From an uncultured Cohaesibacter sp. (GTDB lineage: Bacteria > Pseudomonadota > Alphaproteobacteria > Rhizobiales > Cohaesibacteraceae), in assembly GCF_963682185.1 (NCBI RefSeq), contig NZ_OY821667.1:4663501-4727500 (forward strand): a stretch of 64,000 bases of DNA. The letters are read 5' to 3'. Of the stretch, positions 45,502-54,526 are shown piece by piece. The translations under genes and the position numbers were made by a program. Position 1 is the first letter of the stretch. Each line of letters starts with the position of its first letter. Under the pieces are notes generated by a model. The model was not told the DNA's origin and did no database searches. It worked only from the letters and a program-made list of their open reading frames with translations.

Positions 45502-46536
45502 TCAGTCAGCAGAGACGGCTTCCAAATCAGCTTTCATCTGATCCAGAATGGCCTTGCCGCTGTCGCCGGTCATCTCGATGAACTTGTCTTCCACCTTGGC
45601 AGCAGCTGCCTTGAACGGAGCGCGTTCTTCTTCGGTCAACACATTGACCTCGATGGATGGCTTGGCTTTCTTGATTGCATCAAGAGCTTCTTTTTCAAGC
45701 CCCTTCTGATAGTCGAGGATATAATCGAAAGCTGCGGTTGCTGCATTCTGAACCAGCTCTTTGTCAGCATCGCTCAGGCCGTCATAGAATTCCTTGTTGG
45801 CCATGACTGCGGTCGTGAAATTGCTGTGACCCGCATAGGTGATGACGTCGGTGACTTCATACAGCTTGGTGGATTCGATGAAGGACGTCGGGTTTTCCTG
45901 TCCCTGAATGATGTTGGTCTGAAGACCGCCATACACTTCGCCCCACGGCAACGGAGTAGGAGTGGCGCCAAAGGCCTGATAGGCTTCCACCAGAAGCGGG
46001 TTGGTCATGACGCGGAACTTGACCTCGTTGAGATCTTCCGGGCTATGCACCGGTTCCTTGGTTGTCATGGCGACTTCGCCTTCCGGGAACATCTTGAGCA
46101 ATTCAAGGCCCTGATCAGCATAAAGCCCCATGAAATCTTCATTGATTGCTTTGGAGGTGCGGAAGAACTCGTTGAGTTTTTCGGTGTCGGTCGGCAACAG
46201 ATAAGGTACAAAGAAGACCTGCGCTTCCGGGATCAGAGCGCCGGTGAATCCGGGAGACTGGTCAACGAACTGCAGGATGCCTGCCTGGGTCTGTTCCATG
46301 GTGTCGGCAGATTCGCCAAGCGTGCCATAAGGGAAAATCTGAACCTCATGGTCGGAATTGGCTTCAATTTCTTCTTTGAATTTGGTTGCGTATACGCCCT
46401 GCACTTCGTTGATGGCTTCTTCGATAGCATATTTCCAGGTGTCCGCCTGGGCCATGGAAGGCACAAGAGCAAAACCGGCGAGCAGGGAGGCAACAGATGT
46501 TGCCGTACATAATTTTTTAACAAATGGAGTTTTCAT
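45502..46536 (-). CDS. uehA: TRAP transporter periplasmic (hydroxy)ectoine-binding protein
   Basis: A 344-residue DctP-family binding protein. The signal peptide (1-31) ends near PSMAQADTWKYAIEE. The mature part shows ANSDHEVQIFPYGTLGESAD, MTNPLLVEAYQAFGATPTPLPW with the conserved Arg upstream (EVKFRVM), and GQENPTSFIESTKLYEV, all typical of TeaA/UehA. The ATG at 46536 follows GAGGGAAG; the open frame extends 22 codons upstream without sense. It is the first transport gene and starts 170 bases after the end of enuR. Confidence 0.93.
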   Translation of the reverse strand: MKTPFVKKLCTATSVASLLAGFALVPSMAQADTWKYAIEEAINEVQGVYATKFKEEIEANSDHEVQIFPYGTLGESADTMEQTQAGILQFVDQSPGFTGALIPEAQVFFVPYLLPTDTEKLNEFFRTSKAINEDFMGLYADQGLELLKMFPEGEVAMTTKEPVHSPEDLNEVKFRVMTNPLLVEAYQAFGATPTPLPWGEVYGGLQTNIIQGQENPTSFIESTKLYEVTDVITYAGHSNFTTAVMANKEFYDGLSDADKELVQNAATAAFDYILDYQKGLEKEALDAIKKAKPSIEVNVLTEEERAPFKAAAAKVEDKFIEMTGDSGKAILDQMKADLEAVSAD

Positions 46537-46706
46537 CACTTCCCTCGTTGTCGGATATGAATGCGTTTTTATTGTTGTTGCCACACAATCAAACAGAGAC
46601 AATTTCAGGTCAATTGAAACATTAAATCATGACAATTTAACTTGAGCCTAAAGACTGACTCTGTTTCAACGCTATGCAAATGAGTAAAATTTCAACGGCA
46701 GTTGGC
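46537..46706 (-). promoter_or_regulatory. Candidate control region of the ueh/eut/doe genes
   Basis: This 170-base AT-rich gap between enuR and uehA should hold the substrate-inducible promoter. Two direct repeats GACAATTT lie at 46598-46605 and 46631-46638, 33 bases apart, about three helical turns. On the minus strand, a TTGACC hexamer lies close to them with a weak -10-like GATTGT 17 bases downstream. The repeats are candidates for EnuR binding, which is inferred only from position and spacing. Confidence 0.4.
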
Positions 46707-48113
46707 CTAAAACATAGGCAGCGGTTTCTCGGATCTTGCCCCCAATAGAGCTGCTATGATGTTGAGGGCGTGAGTCAATTGCTCCTCACTGCAAGGCCCT
46801 AGAGCCACTCTGACGGAGTTGAGTTTGATGGGGTCACCTTCATTTGAATGCTCTGCCATGATGAAGGGTAAACTGCCCGCGATCGCCACATTATTTTTCC
46901 GCGCTCTTTCCACAAATTCACTTTCCTGCCAGATTTCTGGAAGGGGAATCCAGATGTGAGGTGCGCATTTGTGATTCAGATAGCTGTGACCCTTGAGCAA
47001 TCTGGCGGCGAGCTTCTGGCGTTGCTGTAGAGCGTGGGCTTGCCACGATATAAGATGGTCTGCCGTGCCATTGTCAAACCAGTGCGTCAGTAAGTCGACT
47101 GTCAGGGGGTTGGCCATCCAGTTGGTGACCAAATGGCGGTTTTTGGTGACAATATACATGGAAGGCGGGGTGATCAGGAGACCGACGCGCAAGCCGGGCA
47201 TGATGGTTTTGGAGAAAGACGTAATATAGAAGACGCGTTCCGGATCGAGCTGATGCAGCGTCGGCGGGGCATTTTTGATCAGGGTACCCAAGACATCGTT
47301 TTCGATGATAAAAACGTCATTTCTCCTCGCAATATCAAGGATTTCCTGCCGCCTTGCACTCCCCATCACATAGGCTCTGGGGTTCGAGACAGTCGGCGAA
47401 ATCACAAGGGCTCGGATGGAATGGTTCTGACAAAGCGCTTCGAATTGCTCCGGTATCAGGCCTTCCTCGTCCATGCCTGCGGTTTCAAGGCGCACACCTA
47501 GATATTCGCATAAGGGGCGGATGCTGTGAAAGCTGACCTCTTCGGCGCAAATCGTAGAGCCCGGAGGCGCGGCACTCATGATGGAGGCAACCAGCGCAGG
47601 AATAGCGCCGTTCGTATAAGTGGTGTGGCTTGGATCCGCATGAATGTGATGGGATTTCAGCCAGCGGCAGGCGATTTTGATGTGCTCGCGAAAGGCTTCT
47701 TCAGGGCGGAAGGATTGCACCAGATCCTTGGTGAAATCCCGTGACAGATCCTCAAGACCCTGCTGCATGGTGTCGTAATGCAGTGACGAGGTTACCGGCT
47801 TGAGCATGGAAAGGTCGATCAGGCCTTCCTGTCGGTTCGGCACAAAGGGCATCGGGGTGTCTGTGGCTTCTCGAAAGCGCACATAAGTGCCTCGCCCGAC
47901 TTCTCCTGCCAGATAGCCCAATTTGCATAGGGCATCATAGGTGCGAGAAACAGTCTGCACCGAGATGTTGAGTTTATAAGCGAAATCGCGGTGGGTTGGC
48001 ATCCGGTCGCCCGGCTGCAAGTCCCCCGCATCGATCGCGTCTATTATCAATCCCTGCAAAGTCTTGTAGACGGGTCTTTTGAGCTTTGCAGGATCTGGCC
48101 ACCAATTTGTCAT
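46707..48113 (-). CDS. enuR: EnuR, MocR/GntR-type regulator of ectoine catabolism
   Basis: A 468-residue MocR-type regulator. The N-terminal GntR winged helix (about 10-80) shows AGDLQPGDRMPTHRDFAY and LNISVQTVSRTYDALCK. The large C-terminal domain has the fold of class I aminotransferases, with the PLP lysine at Lys302 in YITSFSKTIMPGLRVG and SPTVSNPRAYVMG upstream. Lys302 is the position known to hold PLP in characterised EnuR, where ectoine-derived diaminobutyrate intermediates relieve repression. The ATG at 48113 gives the family start MTNWWPDP; no good ribosome site precedes it. It heads the locus on the same strand. Confidence 0.92.
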   Translation of the reverse strand: MTNWWPDPAKLKRPVYKTLQGLIIDAIDAGDLQPGDRMPTHRDFAYKLNISVQTVSRTYDALCKLGYLAGEVGRGTYVRFREATDTPMPFVPNRQEGLIDLSMLKPVTSSLHYDTMQQGLEDLSRDFTKDLVQSFRPEEAFREHIKIACRWLKSHHIHADPSHTTYTNGAIPALVASIMSAAPPGSTICAEEVSFHSIRPLCEYLGVRLETAGMDEEGLIPEQFEALCQNHSIRALVISPTVSNPRAYVMGSARRQEILDIARRNDVFIIENDVLGTLIKNAPPTLHQLDPERVFYITSFSKTIMPGLRVGLLITPPSMYIVTKNRHLVTNWMANPLTVDLLTHWFDNGTADHLISWQAHALQQRQKLAARLLKGHSYLNHKCAPHIWIPLPEIWQESEFVERARKNNVAIAGSLPFIMAEHSNEGDPIKLNSVRVALGPCSEEQLTHALNIIAALLGARSEKPLPMF

Positions 48114-48475
48114 GAAAATAGTGATTAGCAATATCAATACAATTTGGCAATATTGATGGCGCCATTATCAGTACATAATATTATTTTTTATAATGATTTG
48201 AGTTGCATGGAGTGAGTTGCGCTCGCTTCTTGTGTTCAATTCAGGGTGCAATCAGGCAACTGCCGTGTGTGATGGGCGACCAATCTTTTCAACAAACCGA
48301 AAGTAGACAGGCCCAACAATAAAACATGATGGTTGTCCATGGATTTGGTTGTGCGTCTGCTCGTGCGGTAGTACAGGAAAAGGACGCTTGGTAAGCGAAG
48401 CAGACGTGAACAGGATTATGCGTTTCCACGCAGGACGCAGAGGATCGGTCACGATGTGCTGGAGGAACGCTTGGA
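48114..48475. promoter_or_regulatory. Divergent region between enuR and the TIM-like gene
   Basis: A 362-base non-coding region. Close to enuR lie two direct repeats GCAATAT (48128-48134 and 48147-48153), which also form an imperfect inverted pair ATCAAT/ATTGAT (48133-48138, 48152-48157). They could be an enuR autoregulatory site. The plus-strand gene has GGAGG at 48461-48465. No other feature was recognised. Confidence 0.35.
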
Positions 48476-49258
48476 ATGAATGCCAACTCAAAAATCTGGA
48501 TCGGCACGAGCTGGAAGATGAACAAGACGCTCGATGAGGCGCAGGCCTTTGCAAGGCGTCTGGCTGAAACTGATAGGGATAGCGCCCCAAATATCCAGCG
48601 TTTCATTCTTCCCTCTTTTACAGCAGCAAGAGAGGTTAAGGCCACATTATCTCTGACCAACGTCAAGGTTGGCGCTCAGAATATGCATTGGGCGGACGAG
48701 GGGCCTTGGACAGGCGAGATTTCGCCCTCTATGCTCGTGGATTGCAATCTTGATATGGTCGAGCTGGGCCACTGTGAACGACGGGAATTTTTCGCAGAGA
48801 CGGACGAAACTGTCGGCTTGAAAACAGAAGCCGCCATTCGTCATGGCCTCATTCCCCTTATTTGCATTGGCGAAACAGGCGAGCAAAAAGATGCTGGCAG
48901 GACATCTGAGATTTTGGCAGATCAGGTCCGTGGTGCCTTGGGTCGATTGTCGCCTCGGCAGAAGAAGGCTCCGATCTTGTTTGCCTATGAACCGGTGTGG
49001 GCAATTGGAGAGAAGGGCACGCCAGCGCCATCAGACTATGCCGATGCGCGACAGGGCTACATTCTGGCTCTTGCTGAGGAGATCTTGGGATATAGACCTC
49101 CTTGTCTTTATGGCGGCTCTGTCTATTCGGATAATTGCGCAGAGCTGATCGCTTGCCCTAATATCGATGGCCTCTTCATTGGTCGTTCAGCATGGGATGT
49201 TGAAGGATATCTCGATATTCTCGCCAAATGCACAGCCAAGCTGGCATCCTGTATGTAA
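48476..49258 (+). CDS. Triosephosphate-isomerase-like protein, TpiA2/EryH type (erythrulose-4-phosphate isomerase-like)
   Basis: A 260-residue TIM-barrel isomerase. Catalytic residues are Lys14 in GTSWKMNKT, His99 in VELGHCERRE and Glu172 in AYEPVWAIGEKG. The GTSWKMNKT start, the stretch KVGAQNMHWADEGPWTGEIS and loop 6 reading GEKGTPAP match the rhizobial/Brucella TpiA2 (EryH) group, which acts on D-erythrulose 4-phosphate, more than the glycolytic enzyme. The residue after the catalytic His is Cys100 where most TIMs have Ser. No erythritol genes are adjacent, so the role here is uncertain. GGAGG lies ten bases upstream of the ATG. Confidence 0.85.
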   Translation: MNANSKIWIGTSWKMNKTLDEAQAFARRLAETDRDSAPNIQRFILPSFTAAREVKATLSLTNVKVGAQNMHWADEGPWTGEISPSMLVDCNLDMVELGHCERREFFAETDETVGLKTEAAIRHGLIPLICIGETGEQKDAGRTSEILADQVRGALGRLSPRQKKAPILFAYEPVWAIGEKGTPAPSDYADARQGYILALAEEILGYRPPCLYGGSVYSDNCAELIACPNIDGLFIGRSAWDVEGYLDILAKCTAKLASCM

Positions 49259-49532
49259 AACGAGCGTCATTTCGATCTGCGCCCATTTTGTCCCTTTCGC
49301 CCGTGTGTCTGGCCCAAGGACATGGGCGCTGTTGGCCGCTCCGTCTCTCCGCCAAATAAAATTGTCAGGAAAGACGAGGGGGAATAGCGATTTTTCAATG
49401 GCTTAATGCAGAATTTCTCCCCGTACGTTGCTGTAATTGGTGGATGGGTATGTATCATAATGATTTCATAATATTTCTATCTCATACCTATAGTTGTTTT
49501 TTGATTTCTGATGAGCAATTTTTGGAGCCGTT

Positions 49533-51869
49533 ATGTCTGCTTTGCCGAAGCTTATTTCCGTGTCGACATCTGGGGAAAATGCCAATGGTGCTGCATATGC
49601 CTATTCCGCGACAGGAAATGGTCGCTATGTAGTCTTTGCAAGTGCTTCGACCAATTTGACTTCTCAGAATGGAAACGGGCAAAATATCTTTCTGCGCGAT
49701 AGCGCGACGGGGCAAACCTTCAATGTGGATGTCAGTTCCTACGGCACCCTTGCAAACCATGCGACCTGGCGGAGTAGTGCGCTCCAGAATCCCGACAATC
49801 CCATGGAAGTTGCCTTCACCACAAATGGTTTTGGCGAGGGCTTCAATCTCTATATCCGCAATGTTGATCTTGGCACCACCCGGCTAATCGCAAAGGACAT
49901 CAGTTCACAGGACTATCCGTTTTCACAGGTCGAGCAATGGCATCTGAGCCAGTTCGGATATTCAGCAGATGGTACACAAATCGCCTATGCCAGTGCAGAC
50001 AGCTCCGCGGTCAGCGATGACACCAATCATGCCACGGATATCTTCGTCGAAGAGCTTGCAATTGGTGATGTTACGCGTATTTCTGTTGCAGCAGATGGAA
50101 CCGAGGCGAACGGATCTTCCTTCAATCCGGTCTTCTCGCCCGATGGCACCAAGGTTGCTTTTTGGAGCAACGCAAGCAATCTAAGTGCGATCGACACCAA
50201 TTCCTTATCTGACGTTTATATCAAAGACCTCAATACCGGCGATGTAACGCTGGTTAGCGCCGCCTTGAATGGAGGGGCTGCAAATGGTGCTTCCGTCTCC
50301 ATTAGCGGCTTTTCATCGGATGGGCGATATTTGTTGTTTGAGAGCGCAGCCAGTAATCTGGTTGCCAATGACAAGAACAACGATATTGATGTCTTTGCTT
50401 ATGATATGCTCACCGGCGAAACGATCCGGGTGTCTGAGCGATCAGATGGTGTGGAATCCAACGGTGATGACCAGTTTGCGCGCTTTATTCCGGGCACGCA
50501 TATTGTCGAATTCACAACCACTTCAGACAATCTTCTTGACGATGATGACAATATGCGACCTGACGTTGTCTATACCCGACTTGGCTCAGGAGAGTTCGAA
50601 ACACTAGATTTCAACGGTCCCATTCAGCCTAACAAAAGCGTATCGGCTATTAGCTATTCTGCAGACGGCAATTATGCCTATCTGGTGACCGAAGCTACAA
50701 ATCTGGTGGCAAATGACAAGAATTCGCTGGAAAGCGTTGTGCGCGTACCAACCTCCCAAATTCTCAAGACACTGCAGCATGTGGGGACATTCAGGTCTGA
50801 TTCCCTTTGGGGGGATGAGAAGAGCAATTACATGATCGGCAAGAATGGCAACGATCAGATCCATGGCGGTGCGGGAGACGACTATATTCAGGGGGACAGC
50901 GGCAATGATACCCTCGTTGGTGATAGGGGCGCAGACTATTTGCTCGGCGGAACGGGAGTTGACGAGCTCTATGGCCGTCAGGGGAATGATCGCCTCGTCG
51001 GAGGCACCGGTGCGGACAAGTTGTACGGCAACTTGGGAAACGACACCTATATCGTCGATGACACTCAGGACAAGGTGTTTGAAGCTGACGGGCAGGGGAC
51101 AGATCTCGTCATCAGTTCTGCGAGCTATATATTGAAAGACAGCAGCCAATATGTAGAGAATTTGACCCTCTCTGGCCCGTTCGCTTTCATGGGGGTGGGC
51201 AATATGCAGGATAATGTCATCAAGGGCACCATGACACAGAATATGCTGAACGGTCTTTATGGCAATGATACGTTGTTGGGCTTTGCGGGCAATGACTCTA
51301 TTCGTGGTGGCTATGGCAATGACACCCTATATGGTCACAACGGAAATGATTTTATCGCCGGAGAAGACGGTCTGGATAGAATCTTTGGCGGCAATGGCAA
51401 TGACACCCTGCTGGGAGGGAACGGTAACGACATTATCCATGGAGGAAATGGGAACGACGTTCTGCGCGGGAATGCCGGGGACGACAAACTCTATGCTGGC
51501 GTCGGTGCCGAACGCATTATCGGCGGTTTGGGAAACGATGTCATGTTTGCCGGAAATGACAGAGGCAAGGATGTCTTTGTTTTTATAACGGCCGAAGACA
51601 GTCAGGCAGGGCTCGACCATGATGTCATTTTCCTGTTCGACAGCGGAGAAGATGTGATTGATTTGGCCCAGATAGACGCCAATGAAAATCTGGATGGCAA
51701 TCGGACCTTCTATTTCACAGGCATGCAGGCTGAAGCAAATTCCACCTGGTATGAAACGGCCAATGGAAATGCCACACTCTATGCAGACACGGATGGGGAC
51801 GCTGTTGCGGATTTCGAAGTGGAACTGCGCGACGTGACCCATCTTTCCTATGGAGATTTTATCCTCTAG
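49533..51869 (+). CDS. RTX calcium-binding protein with N-terminal PD40/TolB-like propeller
   Basis: A 778-residue, acidic, probably secreted protein without an N-terminal signal peptide. Residues about 1-400 form TolB/PD40-type blades with repeated patterns such as SADGTQIAYASADSS, SPDGTKVAFWSNASNL and SSDGRYLLFESAASNL, each followed by NDVYVKDLxTG-like segments. Residues about 435-690 hold two runs of glycine-rich RTX nonapeptides (GGNGNDTLL, GGNGNDIIH, GGNGNDVLR and others) separated by a hydrophobic insert. The C terminus ends LSYGDFIL, as expected for type I secretion. No ABC exporter or membrane fusion gene is nearby. GGAG precedes the ATG. Function could be adhesive or enzymatic; no catalytic motif was recognised. 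Confidence 0.87.
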   Translation: MSALPKLISVSTSGENANGAAYAYSATGNGRYVVFASASTNLTSQNGNGQNIFLRDSATGQTFNVDVSSYGTLANHATWRSSALQNPDNPMEVAFTTNGFGEGFNLYIRNVDLGTTRLIAKDISSQDYPFSQVEQWHLSQFGYSADGTQIAYASADSSAVSDDTNHATDIFVEELAIGDVTRISVAADGTEANGSSFNPVFSPDGTKVAFWSNASNLSAIDTNSLSDVYIKDLNTGDVTLVSAALNGGAANGASVSISGFSSDGRYLLFESAASNLVANDKNNDIDVFAYDMLTGETIRVSERSDGVESNGDDQFARFIPGTHIVEFTTTSDNLLDDDDNMRPDVVYTRLGSGEFETLDFNGPIQPNKSVSAISYSADGNYAYLVTEATNLVANDKNSLESVVRVPTSQILKTLQHVGTFRSDSLWGDEKSNYMIGKNGNDQIHGGAGDDYIQGDSGNDTLVGDRGADYLLGGTGVDELYGRQGNDRLVGGTGADKLYGNLGNDTYIVDDTQDKVFEADGQGTDLVISSASYILKDSSQYVENLTLSGPFAFMGVGNMQDNVIKGTMTQNMLNGLYGNDTLLGFAGNDSIRGGYGNDTLYGHNGNDFIAGEDGLDRIFGGNGNDTLLGGNGNDIIHGGNGNDVLRGNAGDDKLYAGVGAERIIGGLGNDVMFAGNDRGKDVFVFITAEDSQAGLDHDVIFLFDSGEDVIDLAQIDANENLDGNRTFYFTGMQAEANSTWYETANGNATLYADTDGDAVADFEVELRDVTHLSYGDFIL

Positions 51870-51899
51870 GGGTGAGCATCGCAGACATTCACAATTATA

Positions 51900-51930
51900 A
51901 AAACAGGGCACCGTTGGGATGCCCTGTTTT
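51900..51930. terminator. Bidirectional terminator between the RTX and chemoreceptor genes
   Basis: A perfect 11-base stem, AAAACAGGGCA (51900-51910) and TGCCCTGTTTT (51920-51930), with a nine-base loop lies between convergent genes. It carries T runs on both strands within the stem, so it should work in both directions. Confidence 0.85.
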
Positions 51931-51953
51931 CGTTTGCATCGTGGGGAGGGGGA

Positions 51954-54031
51954 TCAGGCCGCCCGCACCTGATCAATGAATTTGTCCACCTCGGCCTTGA
52001 GCATCTCGGACTGCTCGGCCAACTCGCCCGACGAGGCCAGCACCTGGCTTGAAGCGCTTCCCGCTTCCTGCGAGGCTTTGTTAACGGAGTCGATATTCTC
52101 GTTGACCAGTTCTGTGCCCTTCGCTGCCTGATGGATGTTGCTGGAAACTTCGCTGATCGCGACATTCTGCTCTTCCATCGCCGCAGCAATGGCTGTCGAA
52201 ATCTCGTTGAGATGCTGGATGACGTGGCTGACCTCTTCCATGGAAGCGGACGACTGTTCGGTGGCCGATTGAACCTCAGCAATCTGCTTGGCGATTTCGT
52301 CGGTGGCCTTGGCAGTTTGCCCAGCCAAGGCTTTTACCTCACCGGCCACAACTGCGAACCCTTTACCGGCTTCACCAGCCCGAGCCGACTCGATGGTGGC
52401 ATTGAGGGCAAGAAGATTGGTCTGTTCCGCAATCGTCGAAATCATTTCAACCACTTTGCCGATTTTACTTGCGGTTTCCGAAAGCACAGCCATCTGTTCG
52501 TTGGTTGAACTGACCTTGTTGACCGCGTCGTTTGCTGAGCGGGAAGCCGTGGCCACCTGATGGGCAATTTCGGCGATGGTGCTGGTCATCTCTTCCGTGG
52601 CCGTGGCGATCGTCTGAACGCTGGCTGTCGTTTGCTGAGATGCCGAAGCGGCTTGGGTGGCCTGCTGAAGCGTCATTTCGCTGACGCTCGTCATGGATCG
52701 CGCGCTGGCGTTGAGTTCAACAGAGTTGGAAGAAACGGCCTGAACGATAGAGCCGACCTGGCGTTCGAACTCATCTGCCATTTGCATCATGAGTGCCCGT
52801 TTTTCCTCTTCGGCTTTGCGTTTATTCTCTTGTTGCTCGGCTTCCAGAGTTCTTGCCTTGACGATATTCTGCTTGAATATATCGACCGTATGAGCCATGT
52901 CGCCCAGCTCGTCTTTTCTGCTTTGGCCGGGGATGCTGGTGTCCACATCGCCGTCTGCAAGACGCTGCATGGACCGTGTCAGGGCGTTGACAGGAGAAGT
53001 GATGCCACGTGCGATGATGAAGGCGCCCGCAAGGGCAATCACCAGAGCTATTACAGCAATCGTGATCAGGCGGTTCTCTGCACTGGAGAGGCTGGCATAA
53101 ACCTGCTCACGCATCGTCGTTTCATCTCGGTCTGCGGAAGCTGATGTTGCTTCAGCTGTTGTGAAAATGGTGTCTGTGCTCTTGTTTAGCTTTCCATCCA
53201 GAATGGTATTGCGCTCAATGATCACATTGACCAATTCTTTCGATGCTGCCTGATATTCCTGAGCGAGAGCTGCGGTTTCTTCCTGAAGAGCTTTCCTTTG
53301 CGGATTGATAAGAGAATCGTGAAGGTTTGACAGAGCCTTGCTGAAAGACTGCAACTCGTTGGTTGCTCGCTGCGAGGCTTCATCGCTATTGTCATCAAGG
53401 AATTTCATCACATAAAGACGTGCGAGCAGCAGATGCTCCTGCGCAATTCCGGCAAAACTTGCCGATTCATAGTCCCCTGCGGAGAAGGCGCCGGAGCGAA
53501 TACGGGTCAAATTCTCCCGCATTGTGAGCCCTTTCACGCCAAGATCCTTATAGACCAGTGTATTGCGTTGATCGATGAGATTGGCAATCTCGTCAAACCC
53601 GGACTTGTAATCCGAGAGCGCCTTCGCAATCTGATCAGATGGCGGGCTCTCTCCGGGTGTTGAATGGTGGATTGTGCCTGTTCCATCAGCGCACTGACAT
53701 CTTTATATTGCTTAAGAAAGACAGCCTTCTCGTCATCTGCAGACGTTCGAAAATAGTTCCTCTGCGCGAGCTGTGTCTTTACAACCTCCGTACTCAGATT
53801 GTCGATGAGTTTGGCATCTTTGGCCATGTCTCCATAGGCATCAAACTGAACTATCTGGTTCCTGAATGCCAGGATACCCATGATGGACAGGGTGACTATC
53901 AAGGCAATCTGGACAAGAAAGCCACCATAGATCCGCTGGCCGATTTTGAATCGAGATAAAACATCTCTCGCACCAGTTGAATCAGTCTTACTATCTAGGT
54001 TTTGCGAGTTTCGTTGCTGATACTCACTCAT
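51954..54031 (-). pseudogene. Methyl-accepting chemotaxis protein interrupted by a frameshift
   Basis: Two overlapping frames together encode one chemoreceptor of about 690 residues. The N-terminal part (54031 down to about 53650) has TM1 near FLVQIALIVTLSIMGILAF and the first part of a helical ligand domain. The frame is then lost at a CTCTCT repeat (53647-53652; GAGAGA on the coding strand). Removing two bases, or adding one, joins it to [20 protein letters not shown] and the rest: TM2 ([18 protein letters not shown]), HAMP, and a full signalling domain with [20 protein letters not shown]. The first frame ends at 53534 in a GTGA overlap with a possible GTG start of the second. Pseudogene, phase-variable gene or sequence error are all possible. 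Confidence 0.85.
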
Positions 54032-54526
54032 GATCTCTATATCCTGTTTGGGATGTAATATTCTGTCGCTATTCAGAAAAACCGACGTCTCCTTAAGTTA
54101 AAAGTTGATTATCATGGTTAACAAATTGTTTAATTTCATGAGTGTACAATATGATTCATGCAAATTTAGGGTTGAAGTGAAGTTTGGTTGTGGAATTCGT
54201 GTGTTTTTATCTTAGGTATTGTTTTGTATAGACTAAAATAATATTGTTCATTCTTATGAATTAGGTCTTTTTATCATGCTTTTTTGCGTGGTAGGAGGGC
54301 GGCCTACACTTGCTGATGCCTGGGCAGTGGGTGGCACTACCAACGCAGCATGGAATGCGAGCCATGGGCTTGGCACAAGAGCCATTTTCATTGAAATTCA
54401 TCCCGCCAGTCTTTATTCCTTAGGGAAAACCAAGCGCCTTTCCATAAGAGACTTCCCTCTTAGCCATTCCATGATGATGTGCAGGCCAATAGCAGAGGGA
54501 AGCAAAGACCCCGTCAGGAATCATCC
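54032..54526. other. AT-rich intergenic region upstream of the dehydratase gene
   Basis: A 495-base region between divergent genes. It is strongly AT-rich at 54050-54280 and must carry both promoters. A plus-strand frame at 54276-54599 has no family features and runs into the dehydratase gene, so it was not called. No operator or RNA structure was recognised. Confidence 0.4.

Noticed and set aside
50800-51600. Tandem repeat array in DNA
   Set aside because: The repetitiveness is explained by RTX nonapeptide codons in the protein at 49533-51869; it is not a CRISPR array or satellite.
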